DNA of 64,000 nt from an uncultured Shewanella sp. (GTDB lineage: Bacteria > Pseudomonadota > Gammaproteobacteria > Enterobacterales > Shewanellaceae), in NCBI RefSeq assembly GCF_947501225.1, contig NZ_CANMUW010000006.1:248001-312000 (forward strand). Direction: 5' to 3'. Numbering within the stretch: position 1 is the stretch's first letter; the number at the start of each line of letters is the position of its first letter. Below the pieces are notes generated by a model. It searched no databases. It was not told the DNA's origin and was given only the letters and a program-made list of their open reading frames with translations. The position numbers were made by a program, and so were the translations under genes. Of the stretch, positions 1 to 10,174 are shown one piece after another.

Positions 1-421
1 ATCCCGCAGCCATAGATTCAAATGGGTTGGAGGGGATATAAAGTTTGAAATAATCGATAGGCGTACTCGGCTCTATGGCACTGGTGCTGAAGAATGAGGC
101 CGATTCGACGAAGGGAAATGACAATGGCATCAGGGCGACAGTGATGAGGCCGATTAACCATAGCAGTAGCATGATCAGACCGGCGCGGCTGAAGATCAGT
201 GACGCGGTGCTTTTTTGTAACTTTCCTATGCCGCCTACCAAAGAGACCACGATATAGGGAAGTACCGTCATCTGCATCAGTAAGATCACACTGGTTCCGA
301 TGGAACTAAGCCAACCGACGGACTCGCCGAAGAAGATGCCGATGGCAAAGCCGAAAAACATAGCGACCAACATCTGGGTGGAGCTGGTCATAGAGAAGAT
401 TTTTTTTAACACAGGTTTCAT
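1..421 (-). CDS. Dicarboxylate/amino acid:cation symporter (partial, N-terminal part)
   Basis: The reverse strand reads without a stop from an ATG at 421 to the window edge (140 codons), so the 3' part lies outside. The translation begins MKPVLKKIFSMTSSTQMLVA and continues with hydrophobic segments typical of the N-terminus of the DAACS (SDF) family, including a GESVGWLSSIGTSVILLMQM stretch and the LPYIVVSLVGGIGKL segment that resembles the conserved second and third helices of GltP/DctA-type carriers. These inner-membrane proteins import dicarboxylates or acidic amino acids with Na+ or H+. Substrate cannot be told from this fragment. It is transcribed away from the nqr operon. Confidence 0.75.
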   Translation of the reverse strand, partial: MKPVLKKIFSMTSSTQMLVAMFFGFAIGIFFGESVGWLSSIGTSVILLMQMTVLPYIVVSLVGGIGKLQKSTASLIFSRAGLIMLLLWLIGLITVALMPLSFPFVESASFFSTSAIEPSTPIDYFKLYIPSNPFESMAAG

Positions 422-1041
422 TCCGGTTGAGTCGTGTTACACCGCTGATAATATTGAGCGGATGTTAAGTGTTATTTAGAGTGCCAGCACTTAGGGGGCC
501 ATTCGTTGCCGCCCAGGTGTTCACATAAATTAAAGTAATATCTATCAAATGGTAACACTAATGGCTAACTTCATTATCATTCTATCAGTGGTTTTCCATC
601 CCATCCGTTTAAATCATGATGAGCTTCGAGCTTCGAGCTTCGAGCTTCGAGCTTCGAGCTTCGAGCTATGAGTTTCTGATGGGTGAGTGAGCGGATTTTA
701 AATATTGTTGTTTGTTACTCTGGAGGCTTTATTACATGCTTTTGGATATTTTTCTCAAATAAAACAATTTTCCTTCATATCTTCGACTATTCTTTGTGAC
801 AAATCGTAGTTTTTTTATAGATTTAGTCGTGTCTAAATCAGCGATGATTGATTTCTACTTTTATTGTTATAAAACTACATTGGTAACACGTGGTAGATCT
901 GAAAGTGAAGCTGGATCACAAAATCAGCCAAAATAATGTTACTAAGTTACAAAACGGCTGAGTAATGTGACGCCAATAGCGGAACTTAAGTTAACAAAGA
1001 TATACTATTAACTATCCAAAATTTTAACGGTTGATGTTGTG
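422..1041. other. Intergenic region between the symporter and nqrA
   Basis: About 620 bases without a credible gene. It holds the GAGCTTC heptamer array at 621-667 and, by position, the divergent promoters of the symporter and the nqr operon. A TATACT at 1001-1006 could be a -10 element for nqrA, but I see no convincing -35 box at the right spacing. Confidence 0.5.
621..667. repeat. Heptamer tandem repeat, GAGCTTC x 6.7
   Basis: Six exact copies of GAGCTTC followed by GAGCT. It belongs to a set of 7-base-phased intergenic arrays found throughout this window. Confidence 0.95.
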
Positions 1042-2403
1042 ATGGCAGGTTTCTCAGACCAGATTAGAATAGTAAAGAAGGGCTTAGATGTGCCCATTGC
1101 CGGGGAGCCCCGGCAGGAAATTGACAAAGCCTCAAGGCCATCGCGCGTGGCCCTTCTCGGTGAAGAGTATGTTGGCTTAAAGCCCACCATGATGGTGGAA
1201 GTCGGCGATATGGTCAAAAAGGGCCAGCCTCTTTTCGAAGATAAGAAAACCCCCGGTGTACTCTTTACTGCACCAGCCAGTGGCGAGATCACGGCTATCA
1301 ATCGCGGTGAGCGCCGCGTATTGCAATCTGTGGTTATCACTTGCCAGGGCGATGAACAGGTGACGTTCGAGACCAGCAGCGACCTGTCGTCTATGAGCAG
1401 ACAGTCGGTGCAGGATAATCTGGTCAAGAGTGGTCTTTGGACCGCACTTCGTACCCGACCTTTCTCACGCGTGCCCCAGCTCGACGCTACTGCGGCGGGA
1501 ATTTTCGTAACCGCCATGGACACCAACCCACTCTCGGCTGACCCCCGTCTGATCATTGCCGAAAATGAACAGGCATTTGCTGTGGGTATGTCGGCCCTGA
1601 CCCGTCTGACCGATGGCAAGGTATACCTGTGTCATGATGAAGGTGAGTCATTGCCGGGACACGAGCTTTCTCAGGTTGAGACCCGTCGTTTCGGTGGTGT
1701 ACACCCTGCCGGGTTAGTAGGTACACACATTCACTTCACCCTGCCTGTCAGCATAGAGCGTCAGGTTTGGCATATCGGTTATCAGGATGTCATCGCCTAC
1801 GGCAAGTTGTTCCTTACCGGTGAACTCTACACCGACCGTGTGGTGTCGCTTGCCGGTCCTAACGTCAGCAATCCTCGTCTTCTTCGCACCCAACTGGGCG
1901 CCGAAATGAGCGGTATCGTCAAGGATGAACTTAAGCCTGGTTACTCACGTGTTGTGTCAGGTTCGGTGCTTTCGGGACACACAGCTACGGGTGTTCACGA
2001 TTATCTGGGGCGTTTTCATAGTCAGGTTACAGCCCTGACCGAAGACTCGGAGCATCATCTGTTGTCATGGGTTCGTGGTGGATCTGAAAAGTTCTCCATT
2101 ACCCGCGCCGTAACTTCTCGTTTCAAACCCACTAAGAAGTTGTTTGAGATGACGACTCACACAGGGGGCTCAGAACGCGCCATGATGGCGTTCGGTCAGC
2201 TGGACCGGGTGATGCCTCTGGATATCTTGCCTACACTGCTGGTTCGCGACCTTGTGGTTCGTGATACCGATGAGGCTCAGGAGCTGGGTGCTCTGGAGCT
2301 GGACGAGGAAGATCTGGCTCTGTGCACCTTCGTTTGTCCCGGTAAGTATGACTTCGGCAAAGAGCTGCGTGCCTGCTTAGATATTATTGAAAGAGAAGGT
2401 TAA
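1042..2403 (+). CDS. nqrA: Na+-translocating NADH:quinone reductase subunit A
   Basis: 453 aa from ATG 1042 (a GTG lies one codon upstream at 1039; neither has a strong ribosome site). The N-terminus contains the NqrA signature [10 protein letters not shown] and the lipoyl/biotin-like segment around [19 protein letters not shown], and the whole protein has usual NqrA length. NqrA is the cytoplasmic peripheral subunit of the NQR complex, which oxidises NADH, reduces quinone and pumps Na+. It is the first gene of nqrABCDEF here. The sequence departs from the common Vibrio-type NqrA (extra N-terminal residues before KKGLD), in line with the second NQR set known in Shewanella. No apbE, needed to attach FMN to NqrB and NqrC, is in the window. 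Confidence 0.93.
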   Translation: MAGFSDQIRIVKKGLDVPIAGEPRQEIDKASRPSRVALLGEEYVGLKPTMMVEVGDMVKKGQPLFEDKKTPGVLFTAPASGEITAINRGERRVLQSVVITCQGDEQVTFETSSDLSSMSRQSVQDNLVKSGLWTALRTRPFSRVPQLDATAAGIFVTAMDTNPLSADPRLIIAENEQAFAVGMSALTRLTDGKVYLCHDEGESLPGHELSQVETRRFGGVHPAGLVGTHIHFTLPVSIERQVWHIGYQDVIAYGKLFLTGELYTDRVVSLAGPNVSNPRLLRTQLGAEMSGIVKDELKPGYSRVVSGSVLSGHTATGVHDYLGRFHSQVTALTEDSEHHLLSWVRGGSEKFSITRAVTSRFKPTKKLFEMTTHTGGSERAMMAFGQLDRVMPLDILPTLLVRDLVVRDTDEAQELGALELDEEDLALCTFVCPGKYDFGKELRACLDIIEREG

Positions 2404-2492
2404 TGACTGAGTTAAATAATGAGTCCTATGTGCAGGGCGTGACCCCGTATGTTCCTAACCTGTTCAAATTAAGTATTCAGAGGGAAGGTTAA
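2403..2492 (+). CDS. Putative 29-aa ORF between nqrA and nqrB
   Basis: An ATG at 2403 overlaps the nqrA stop as TAATG, and the frame stays open for 29 codons until a TAA at 2490-2492 that overlaps the nqrB ATG, again as TAATG. The peptide starts [12 protein letters not shown] and ends IQREG, echoing the IEREG end of NqrA; the DNA around both junctions (GAAGGTTAATGA preceded by AGAG or AGGG) is also alike. It therefore either is a tiny coupled gene or arose by local duplication of the nqrA end. There is no recognisable domain and no transmembrane stretch. Translation is not shown; the perfect stop/start interlocking on both sides is the only support. Confidence 0.4.
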   Translation: MTELNNESYVQGVTPYVPNLFKLSIQREG

Positions 2493-3706
2493 TGAGTAGC
2501 AAAGATAGAAAGCCCGACGCGCAGGAAGATTACTACGCACCCGGGCATGCGATGAAGGGCTACCTTCGTTCGCTGGTCGTTGCTCATGGTCGTAGCACTA
2601 AAGGTAAAGTGCACGTTCGTGACGCGATTGATGTTAAACGTACCATGACCTTAGTGGGCCTCTGCCTGCTGCCAGCCATTCTGTTTGGTCTGTACAACTT
2701 AGGCCTGCAGGCGCAGCTTGCTGTCGCCGGTGGACTGGCTACACCCGATGTATGGCAACTTATTCCGTTTAACCTGATATCTGGTGGTTTAACGGAGCAG
2801 ACCGGTCTGATTGGCCTGTTTCTCTACGGTGCCAGCTTTTATATTCCTATCTATCTGACCGCCCTGATTGTCAGCCTGTTTTGGGAGATGGTTTTCGCTA
2901 AGGTGAGAGGACAGGAGCTGCACGAAGGTTTCTTCGTCACAGCTTTACTCTTCACCCTAATCTTACCTGTGTCTACCCCGCTGTGGTTAGTGGCCATGGG
3001 TATCACCTTCGGTGTCGTTATCGGCAAAGAGGTGTTTGGTGGCATGGGGTATAACTTCCTCAACCCTGCATTAGCCGGATTAGCATTCATCTACTTCGCC
3101 TATCCATCTCAGGTCTCTGTGGTCGGTCAGCTGGTTGCCGTAGATGGTTTCTCAGGTGCAACCGCCTTAATTCAGACCGCCGCAGGCAAGATGAGCTTTG
3201 CAGACTATGCCTGGTATGACGCGTTTACCGATCCAAATTGGTGGAATGCCTTCTTCGGCTTTACCGCTGGTGCGATTGGTGAGACCAGTACTCTGGCACT
3301 GCTGATTGGTGGTGGACTCTTGATTCTGACCCGTTTGGCCGACTGGCGCATCGTCGCCGGTGTCATGCTGGGTATGATAGCGACCGCAGTCTTGTTCAAC
3401 CTGATCGGCTCGGCTAAAAACGAACTGTTCGCTATGCCTTGGACCTGGCACATGGTCACAGGTGGTTTTGCTATCGGTATGATGTTTATGGCTACCGATC
3501 CCGTTACTACCGCTTATACGAGTAAAGGCAAGCTGGCTTATGGTCTGTTGATTGGCTTTATGACTGTGCTTATCCGTGTGGTTAACCCTAAGATGCCGGA
3601 GGGCATCATGTTGGCTATCTTGTTCGCTAACTTATGGGCACCTATTTTTGATTATCTGGTCGCGAAAGCGAATATCAAGCGGAGACTGAAACGCAATGGC
3701 CTTTAA
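2492..3706 (+). CDS. nqrB: Na+-translocating NADH:quinone reductase subunit B
   Basis: 404 aa integral membrane protein of the NQR complex. The SGAT motif at residues 221-224 supplies the threonine (T224) that carries covalently bound FMN in this family. About ten hydrophobic segments are visible, with the conserved GKEVFGGMGYNFLNPALAG region. The N-terminus (MSSKDRKPDAQEDYYAPG) is unlike the common NqrB start, which supports a divergent second NQR type. The ATG at 2492 overlaps the stop of the small upstream ORF, and the 3' end overlaps nqrC by 11 bases. Confidence 0.95.
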   Translation: MSSKDRKPDAQEDYYAPGHAMKGYLRSLVVAHGRSTKGKVHVRDAIDVKRTMTLVGLCLLPAILFGLYNLGLQAQLAVAGGLATPDVWQLIPFNLISGGLTEQTGLIGLFLYGASFYIPIYLTALIVSLFWEMVFAKVRGQELHEGFFVTALLFTLILPVSTPLWLVAMGITFGVVIGKEVFGGMGYNFLNPALAGLAFIYFAYPSQVSVVGQLVAVDGFSGATALIQTAAGKMSFADYAWYDAFTDPNWWNAFFGFTAGAIGETSTLALLIGGGLLILTRLADWRIVAGVMLGMIATAVLFNLIGSAKNELFAMPWTWHMVTGGFAIGMMFMATDPVTTAYTSKGKLAYGLLIGFMTVLIRVVNPKMPEGIMLAILFANLWAPIFDYLVAKANIKRRLKRNGL

Positions 3707-4466
3707 AAAAGATACCGTTCTTGGGACTATGATCTTCACAGTGACACTGTGCCTGTTGTGTTCATTTATGATCACAGGTACAGCGGATCTGCTCAAGGAG
3801 CGTAAGCTTGCCAAGAAGCGTGACGAACTGAAACGTTACGTGCTTATGGCTGCCGATGTGGATATTGGCGGCGACAAAGATTTTCGTGCAATTTTTGAAA
3901 AATCTGTCACCCCTATGCTGGTTGAGCTCGATACCGGTGCAGTAACGACAGAAGGCGAGATCATGGACTTCGATGACCGCATGGCGGCCATCAACCCCAA
4001 GACATCGCGCAAGCCGAAGAAAGATACCGCCAAGATCAAGAGTCGTGCGGATCAGGCTCGGGTCTTTAAGGTATTCGACGACAGCGGCAAGCTGAGCAGC
4101 GTGGTCGTGCCTGTCTACGGTAAGGGACTGTGGTCGATCATCTATGGTTTTGTCGCGGTTAAGCCGGACATGAATACCATCGAGAATGTGGTCTTTTACG
4201 AACATGGTGAAACGCCGGGTATCGGTGACTTCCTCGACGATAGCGAGTGGACTGGTAAGTTCCAGGGCAAGCAGCTTTTCGATGCCAAGGGTAAAGTGGC
4301 ATTCAGAGTGGTTAAAGGTGGTGCTAAAGAGGGTGATGTTCACGGTGTTGATGCCGTCAGTGGTGCAACCATGACGGGGCGCGGTGTTCAACGTTCGATT
4401 CAGTTCTGGTTCGGTAAAGAGGGCTTCCAAACCTTCTTCAACAAGTTAAAAGCTTCGGAGGTCTAA
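3696..4466 (+). CDS. nqrC: Na+-translocating NADH:quinone reductase subunit C
   Basis: 256 aa. One N-terminal membrane helix (about residues 8-28) is followed by a periplasmic FMN-binding domain. The SGAT motif ends at T225, the same position as the FMN-threonine of Vibrio NqrC. The segments [17 protein letters not shown] and GETPGIGD are family hallmarks. The gene starts inside the end of nqrB (11-base overlap), so translation is likely coupled. Confidence 0.95.
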   Translation: MAFKKDTVLGTMIFTVTLCLLCSFMITGTADLLKERKLAKKRDELKRYVLMAADVDIGGDKDFRAIFEKSVTPMLVELDTGAVTTEGEIMDFDDRMAAINPKTSRKPKKDTAKIKSRADQARVFKVFDDSGKLSSVVVPVYGKGLWSIIYGFVAVKPDMNTIENVVFYEHGETPGIGDFLDDSEWTGKFQGKQLFDAKGKVAFRVVKGGAKEGDVHGVDAVSGATMTGRGVQRSIQFWFGKEGFQTFFNKLKASEV

Positions 4467-4467
4467 G

Positions 4468-5091
4468 GTGAGTACTAATATCGCATCCACCCGAGATATA
4501 CTGGTCACCCCTGTTTTCAGTAACAACCCCGTTGCCATGCAGGTGCTGGGTGTCTGTTCGGCACTGGCAGTGAGTAACTCTTTGCAAACGGCGTTAGTGA
4601 TGACACTGGCCGTGACCTTTGTACTCGTGTTCTCAAACCTGATCATCTCAGCTATACGCCGTTTGATCCCGAACAGTGTGCGTATCATCGCTCAGATGAC
4701 AGTTATTGCATCTCTGGTGATTATCGTCGACATGGTGCTGCAGGATATCGCTTACGAGCTGTCCCGTCAGCTATCGGTATTTGTCGGCTTGATCATTACC
4801 AACTGTATCATCATGGGGCGAGCGGAAGCGTTTGCCATGAAGAACCCGCCTCACCTTGCGGTCGTTGACGCTGTGGGTAATGCCATGGGTTATGGCGTTA
4901 TCTTACTCGGTGTCGCCTTCGTTCGTGAGCTGCTCGGTAGTGGCACCCTGTTTGGTCATGAGATCCTGCAGACCGTTGAAAATGGCGGTTGGTATCTGGC
5001 TAATGAGATGTTCAAACTCCCACCTAGTGCGTTTTTCCTGATCGGATTAATGATCTGGTCTATTAACGTAATACAGCGCAAACGAGGTTAA
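4468..5091 (+). CDS. nqrD: Na+-translocating NADH:quinone reductase subunit D
   Basis: 207 aa hydrophobic protein with about six membrane segments. Start is GTG at 4468, one base after the nqrC stop, with CGGAGG just upstream overlapping the nqrC end. Cys30 and a second Cys in [14 protein letters not shown] match the cysteine pair that, with those of NqrE, holds the intramembrane [2Fe-2S] cluster in this family. Homologous to RnfE. Confidence 0.94.
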   Translation: MSTNIASTRDILVTPVFSNNPVAMQVLGVCSALAVSNSLQTALVMTLAVTFVLVFSNLIISAIRRLIPNSVRIIAQMTVIASLVIIVDMVLQDIAYELSRQLSVFVGLIITNCIIMGRAEAFAMKNPPHLAVVDAVGNAMGYGVILLGVAFVRELLGSGTLFGHEILQTVENGGWYLANEMFKLPPSAFFLIGLMIWSINVIQRKRG

Positions 5092-5100
5092 GGAAGAGAT

Positions 5101-5709
5101 ATGGAACACTACATTAATCTTTTTATTCAGGCAGCCTTCATCGACAACATGGCGCTGTCATTCTTCATGGGTATGTGTACCTTTCTGGCCGTATCTAAGA
5201 AGGTCTCTACCTCCTTCGGTCTGGGTATCGCGGTTATCGTGGTGATGACCCTGGCGGTCCCGCTGAACCAGCTGATCTATGCCAACGTGCTGGCACCGGG
5301 AGCACTGGCCTGGGCGGGCATGCCTGAGTTGGACCTGAGCTACCTGCAGCTGATCACCTTCATCGGTGTGATTGCGGCGCTGGTTCAGATCCTGGAGATG
5401 GTTTTAGACAAGTATATTCCGAGTCTGTATGACTCTCTGGGTATCTTCCTGCCACTACTGACGGTGAACTGTGCCATCTTTGCCGGCGTTATCTTCATGG
5501 CTAACCGTGATTATAGCCTGGGTGAATCTGCGGTATTTGCCATGGGTTCAGGCGTGGGTTGGGCTATGGCGATTGTGATGCTGGCGGGTCTGCGCGAGAG
5601 AATGAAGTTTCATGCAATACCCGAAGGGTTACAGGGTATTGGTATCATCTTTATCACTACCGGCTTGATGGCTCTGGGCTTTATGGCTTTCTCTGGTATT
5701 TCTATTTAA
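5101..5709 (+). CDS. nqrE: Na+-translocating NADH:quinone reductase subunit E
   Basis: 202 aa hydrophobic subunit with about six membrane segments, related to RnfA. Cys26 ([12 protein letters not shown]) and the Cys in [12 protein letters not shown] match the pair that coordinates the NqrD/NqrE iron-sulfur cluster. Its ATG is preceded by AAGGAAGAG and lies nine bases after nqrD. Confidence 0.95.
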   Translation: MEHYINLFIQAAFIDNMALSFFMGMCTFLAVSKKVSTSFGLGIAVIVVMTLAVPLNQLIYANVLAPGALAWAGMPELDLSYLQLITFIGVIAALVQILEMVLDKYIPSLYDSLGIFLPLLTVNCAIFAGVIFMANRDYSLGESAVFAMGSGVGWAMAIVMLAGLRERMKFHAIPEGLQGIGIIFITTGLMALGFMAFSGISI

Positions 5710-5766
5710 GCGACTCTTGTTACGAGATGAGCTTAAAGAAAACGAATTATTGAAAAGGTAGATTCG

Positions 5767-6984
5767 ATGGAAATGGCAATTGGTATCGGCATGTTTACTC
5801 TGGTTGTGAGTATGCTGGTTATGGTGATCTTATTCGCCAAAAGTAAACTGGTGTCCACTGGTGACGTCAATATTCGCATCAACGATGATGCAGAAAAAAG
5901 CATTACAACTTCGGCCGGCGATAAGCTGTTGGGCGCATTAGCGAACAAAGATATCTTTATCCCTTCGGCCTGTGGTGGCGGTGGAACCTGTGGTCAGTGT
6001 CGCGTAACCGTAAAATCCGGTGGCGGCGATATTCTGCCTACTGAGCTCGACCATATCACCAAGAAAGAGGCGAAAGAGGGTTGTCGTCTGGCCTGTCAGG
6101 TTGCGGTTAAGACAGATATGGAGCTCGAAGTCGAAGAGGAGATCTTCGGTGTGAAGAAGTGGGAGTGTGAAGTCATCTCAAACGACAACACCGCTACTTT
6201 CATTAAAGAGTTACTATTGAAACTGCCGGAAGGTGAAGACGTTAAGTTTAAGGCCGGTGGTTATATTCAGATCGAGGCACCTGCCCACAAGGTTCACTAC
6301 TCAGACTTCGATATTCCTGAGCAGTATCGCGACGACTGGGAAAAGTATGGCCTGTTTGACCTGATCTCTAAGGTCGATGAAGATGTGTTGCGTGCCTACT
6401 CTATGGCGAACTACCCCGATGAGAAGGGGCGCATCATGTTGAACGTGCGTATCGCGACGCCACCTTCAGAAGGCCTGCCGCCGGGTAAGATGTCCTCATA
6501 TATCTTTAACCTCAAGGCGGGTGATAAGGTGACTATCTCCGGGCCATTCGGTGAGTTCTTCGTTAAAGAGACAGATGCCGAAATGGTATTCATCGGCGGT
6601 GGTGCGGGTATGGCGCCTATGCGCTCGCATATCTTCGACCAGCTTAAAGGTGTGAAGACCAAGCGTAAGATGAGCTTCTGGTACGGTGCGCGTTCGACCC
6701 GTGAAGTCTTCTATCAGGAGGATTTCGATACCCTGGCGGCCGAGAATGATAACTTCGTCTGGCACGTTGCCCTGTCCGATCCTCTGCCTGAGGACAACTG
6801 GGATGGGTATACCGGGTTCATTCATAATGTCCTGTATGAGAACTACCTCAAGAACCATAAGGCACCGGAAGATTGTGAGTTCTACATGTGTGGCCCTCCA
6901 ATCATGAACTCCTCTGTAATCAACATGCTCGAGAGTCTGGGTGTGGAAGAGGAAAACATCCTGCTGGATGACTTTGGTGACTAG
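5767..6984 (+). CDS. nqrF: Na+-translocating NADH:quinone reductase subunit F
   Basis: 405 aa. An N-terminal membrane helix (about 4-24) is followed by a plant-type [2Fe-2S] ferredoxin domain with C69, C75, C78 and C110, and then an FAD- and NADH-binding reductase domain (RAYSMANYP for [14 protein letters not shown] and CGPPIMN for the nucleotide). This is the NADH entry point of the complex. An AAAAGG ribosome site precedes ATG 5767, and a 57-base gap separates it from nqrE. A strong terminator follows, so this is the last gene of the operon. Confidence 0.96.
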   Translation: MEMAIGIGMFTLVVSMLVMVILFAKSKLVSTGDVNIRINDDAEKSITTSAGDKLLGALANKDIFIPSACGGGGTCGQCRVTVKSGGGDILPTELDHITKKEAKEGCRLACQVAVKTDMELEVEEEIFGVKKWECEVISNDNTATFIKELLLKLPEGEDVKFKAGGYIQIEAPAHKVHYSDFDIPEQYRDDWEKYGLFDLISKVDEDVLRAYSMANYPDEKGRIMLNVRIATPPSEGLPPGKMSSYIFNLKAGDKVTISGPFGEFFVKETDAEMVFIGGGAGMAPMRSHIFDQLKGVKTKRKMSFWYGARSTREVFYQEDFDTLAAENDNFVWHVALSDPLPEDNWDGYTGFIHNVLYENYLKNHKAPEDCEFYMCGPPIMNSSVINMLESLGVEEENILLDDFGD

Positions 6985-7041
6985 AATGGTGACTAGATTA
7001 GTAACCAGGACCGGATTGGCGAGTTAACGCCGATATAAGAA

Positions 7042-7067
7042 AAGCGAAGCCGTGGCTTCGCTTTTTT
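7042..7067 (+). terminator. Rho-independent terminator of the nqr operon
   Basis: AAGCGAAGCC pairs with GGCTTCGCTT across a very short loop and is followed by a run of T. Confidence 0.9.
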
Positions 7068-7139
7068 GTGTCCGGAACACTTATGAAGATTTGCCAGGGA
7101 TGGCATAAAATCTTCGTTGTGCCTGATTATCCCTTACTG

Positions 7140-8063
7140 TTATGAGGAGCCGCCCGTGAGCATGGTGGGCGGGATCTTTTCCACCACTAGGTCGATAAAG
7201 GCTCTGACCTTGGGCGACAGGTGCTTGCGGCTGGGATAGACCACATAGACATCGATCTCCGGGGCGGGCAGCTCAGGAAACAGTATCTCCAGCCTGCCGG
7301 ATTCCAGCTCATCATTCATATAGAATCTGGGGAGGCGGCAGATCCCGTGTCCGCTCAGTGTCATCGCCAGCTGCATCTCGGCGTTATTGCTAAGCACTTT
7401 TTGCCTCACATCCACCTGTATCGGCTCTCCCTGCTTGTCCTTATACTGCCAGCGACCCGGTGTCTTGTGGTTGGAGTAACACAGGCAGTGATGGCGGCTG
7501 AGCTCCTGAGGGTGATGGGGACGACCATGCCTGGAGATATACTCCTTACTGGCAACGGTATAGCCCTTACAGCTGAATATCTTACGACAGATGAGGCTGG
7601 ACTCCTCCAGCTGGAGCGCGGCTCTTATCGCCAGATCGTACCCTTCGGCCACTACGTCGACCCGCCTGTCGTTGAGATCCAGCTCCAGACTCACGTTGGG
7701 GTAACGTTGCATATATTCAGACAGAATGGGCTGCAGATAGCTGTTGGCAAACCCTATGGGGCTGCTGATCTTGAGCCTGCCCTTGGGCTCGACATCATGC
7801 TGGGTTATCAGCTCCACCGCCTGCTCTGCATCCACCATCAGCTGTTGGCACTGCTGATAGTAGGCTTCGCCTTCGGGAGTGAGGCCGATAGAGCGTGTGG
7901 TCCTGTTAAGCAGACGCACCCCCAGGCGGGCTTCAAGTTTATTGATCTCTTTACTCACGTAGGAGCTGGAGTGCCCCATCAGCTCCGCGGCCGCTGAAAA
8001 CCCACCGGTTTTAACCACCTGAGTAAATATTACGATGCCATCGAACAGCTTATTGCTAGTCAT
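7140..8063 (-). CDS. LysR family transcriptional regulator
   Basis: 307 aa. The N-terminal helix-turn-helix includes GGFSAAAELMGHSSSYVSKEINKLEARLGVRL in family order, followed by NRTTRSIGLTPEGEAYY. The rest is a periplasmic-binding-protein-like effector domain. It belongs to the large CrgA/DsdC-like proteobacterial group that often regulates an adjacent divergent gene. The start is 102 bases from the start of the MFS efflux gene, so it probably controls that gene and itself from the shared region. The inducer is unknown. Confidence 0.9.
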   Translation of the reverse strand: MTSNKLFDGIVIFTQVVKTGGFSAAAELMGHSSSYVSKEINKLEARLGVRLLNRTTRSIGLTPEGEAYYQQCQQLMVDAEQAVELITQHDVEPKGRLKISSPIGFANSYLQPILSEYMQRYPNVSLELDLNDRRVDVVAEGYDLAIRAALQLEESSLICRKIFSCKGYTVASKEYISRHGRPHHPQELSRHHCLCYSNHKTPGRWQYKDKQGEPIQVDVRQKVLSNNAEMQLAMTLSGHGICRLPRFYMNDELESGRLEILFPELPAPEIDVYVVYPSRKHLSPKVRAFIDLVVEKIPPTMLTGGSS

Positions 8064-8165
8064 ATGGAAATAGTCTTTATCAATTTAGGTTATTAATCTC
8101 ATTTGGCTATCAATATACACTTATCCTCATTGAATTGTCAGCTAAATAACGTCAGCGGAGCAGGT

Positions 8166-9401
8166 ATGAATAATAGAGTTTTTCTCTTCATTGCTATCAC
8201 AGTATTGGTATTTGCCCTGTCTCCTTTGGCGATAGATATGTCTCTGCCGGCTCTGCCCGAGATGGCCCGGCACCTGAATGCAACCCATAGTCAGATGGAG
8301 ATGTCGTTAGCGGTATTCCTGTTGGCCTTCGCCATTGCGCAGCCCCTCTTCGGCCTGCTGGCCGACCGATATCATAAGTTAAATCTGTTACTGACAGGCT
8401 TGGTTATCTTCACCCTCTCCAGTCTGGCTATACCTATGTTGGACTCAGCGACTGGTTTGTATATCGCCCGTATATTCCAGGCTATCGGCGGGGCGAGCTC
8501 TGTGGTCTGTTTTGCCATGATCCAGCAGCAGTACGATAAGCAAAAGGGGGCGAGGGTACTCACCTACGTGATGGCCGCCGTGGTGGCCGCTCCCCTGTTG
8601 GCGCCTGTGATCGGCGGACAGATATTAAAGCATGCAAGTTGGCAGTGGGTCTTCTATACCCTGGGCGCAACAGGCATCTTCGCCTTCGTGGCGAGCCTGT
8701 TGACCCATACTCAGGCCGATAAGGTTGAAAGCGGAGGGGAGCAGCTACAGCGTCGCCGCGCCGCCTCGATATCGGACTTTATTCAGGTATTTAAACAGCC
8801 ATTGCCACTGGCGTATATTCTGCTTGGCAGCTTCGGCTTTGCCGGATTGTTTTCCTTCGTAGCCGGATCGCCCTATGTCTTTATGAACTACTTTTCAGTG
8901 AGCGCCGAACACTACAGTTACCTGCTTGGGGGGAATGCGCTGGGTGTGATCATCGGCAGTTTGGTGAGTGTGAAGCTGCTGGGACAGATCGCTCCTAAGG
9001 CTAAGGCGATTGTTGCGGGCACCCTGCTGGGCCCCCTGAGCCTGCTGTTTTTCATGCTGGCACAGATGGATGCCCCCTTAAGCACAATTGTGGTCACGGT
9101 TTTTATCTTTAACCTGCTGCTGGGGTTTATCTCGGCGAATGCCATCACGGCTGCCATCTCATTTTTTCCGGCTCAGGGCGGGGCGGTATCGGGCGTGTTC
9201 GGCTTCAGCCAGTTTGCCTTAGGCGCCCTGTTCAGCGCTGCGATCAGTCTGTCGGACGCGCAGTCACCGGTGGCCCTGCTGACCTTTATGGGGCTGGCTT
9301 GTGCCTGTGCCGCCATCTTCAGTACCTATATCTACACCAACACCCCGGCCTGTGAAGAGGGCGAGCAGGGCGGTGAAGAGGCTCGGATGCCGGTGCAGTG
9401 A
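8166..9401 (+). CDS. MFS drug efflux transporter, Bcr/CflA type
   Basis: 411 aa with about twelve hydrophobic segments. The sequence SPLAIDMSLPALPEMARHL near the N-terminus and the GLLADRYHKLNLLL loop are characteristic of the Bcr/CflA (DHA1) subfamily of proton-driven exporters. I place the start at ATG 8166, preceded by GCGGAGCAGG, rather than at a longer upstream frame with a hydrophilic leader. It is divergent from the LysR gene and followed by a quinone/FMN reductase, an arrangement common for efflux plus detoxification loci. Confidence 0.88.
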   Translation: MNNRVFLFIAITVLVFALSPLAIDMSLPALPEMARHLNATHSQMEMSLAVFLLAFAIAQPLFGLLADRYHKLNLLLTGLVIFTLSSLAIPMLDSATGLYIARIFQAIGGASSVVCFAMIQQQYDKQKGARVLTYVMAAVVAAPLLAPVIGGQILKHASWQWVFYTLGATGIFAFVASLLTHTQADKVESGGEQLQRRRAASISDFIQVFKQPLPLAYILLGSFGFAGLFSFVAGSPYVFMNYFSVSAEHYSYLLGGNALGVIIGSLVSVKLLGQIAPKAKAIVAGTLLGPLSLLFFMLAQMDAPLSTIVVTVFIFNLLLGFISANAITAAISFFPAQGGAVSGVFGFSQFALGALFSAAISLSDAQSPVALLTFMGLACACAAIFSTYIYTNTPACEEGEQGGEEARMPVQ

Positions 9402-9525
9402 GTGATACAGACAGATAACGCTAATTCGGCTGCGCGCCATGTAATAACAGATAACTGCTGAGTGAGAAAAAAAAGACTCATAACCAGCTTAACTAACCCT
9501 ATACACAGATTTTGAGAGAGACACT

Positions 9526-10059
9526 ATGAAACTATTAGCCTTTGCAGCCAGCAACAGTTCGGCATCTATCAATAAGCAGCTCGCCACCTACGCCGCATCC
9601 CTGGTCGAGGGGGCCGAGATTGAGATCTTAGATATCAACGATTACGAGATGCCTATCTACAGCCAGGAGAGAGAGAACGAACTCGGCCAACCCGAGTTAG
9701 CGCAGCAGTTCTTTGCCAAGATAGGCAGCGTCGACGGGATCATCATCTCGTTTGCCGAGCACAACGGATCCTACACCGCGGCGTACAAGAACCTGTTTGA
9801 CTGGACATCGCGTATCGATATGAAGGTGTTTCAGAATAAGCCTATGGTGTTGCTTGCCACCTCACCGGGGCCCGGCGGAGCGGCTACTGTACTGGCCGCT
9901 GCGACAGGCAGTGCGCCTTACTTTGCCGCCGATGTCAAAGCCAGTCTGTCGGTGCCAAGTTTCTATGATAATTTCGATATCGAAGCGGGCAGGATGCGTA
10001 ACGAAGAGCTGAACAGCCAGCTGGTGGACGCCGTGTTTAAGCTTCAGCCGACGAGTTGA
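9526..10059 (+). CDS. NADPH-dependent FMN reductase family protein
   Basis: 177 aa flavodoxin-like protein. It begins MKLLAFAASNSSASINKQLA, with the phosphate-loop serines of the family, and contains FAEHNGSYTAAYKNLFDW, the conserved flavin-binding segment (usually EYN-SIPA-LKN-DW). Members reduce FMN, quinones or azo compounds using NAD(P)H. It follows the efflux gene with a 124-base gap and may be co-regulated. The exact substrate is not inferable. Confidence 0.85.
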   Translation: MKLLAFAASNSSASINKQLATYAASLVEGAEIEILDINDYEMPIYSQERENELGQPELAQQFFAKIGSVDGIIISFAEHNGSYTAAYKNLFDWTSRIDMKVFQNKPMVLLATSPGPGGAATVLAAATGSAPYFAADVKASLSVPSFYDNFDIEAGRMRNEELNSQLVDAVFKLQPTS

Positions 10060-10122
10060 TGTCTGTGCTTAGCTAATGGTTGACTAATGGTTAGCCAATA
10101 GTTAACTCGTGCCGATATGTAA

Positions 10123-10152
10123 AGAGGGTCAGGCTGTAAAGGCTGACCCTCT
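10123..10152. terminator. Hairpin between the FMN reductase and clpC-like genes
   Basis: AGAGGGTCAG and CTGACCCTCT form a 10-bp stem with a 10-base loop between convergent genes. T-richness is weak on both sides (CTTTACAT on the minus strand), so this is a plausible bidirectional terminator rather than a textbook one. Confidence 0.6.
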
Positions 10153-10174
10153 GTAATATCCGGGGAAGGAACTC

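Noticed and set aside
621..667. CRISPR-like array
   Set aside because: Units are directly adjacent 7-mers with no spacers and no cas genes nearby; the same holds for the other heptamer arrays.
7221..7997. 258-codon plus-strand frame
   Set aside because: Exact shadow of the LysR gene on the minus strand; composition is anti-coding, with no ribosome site.
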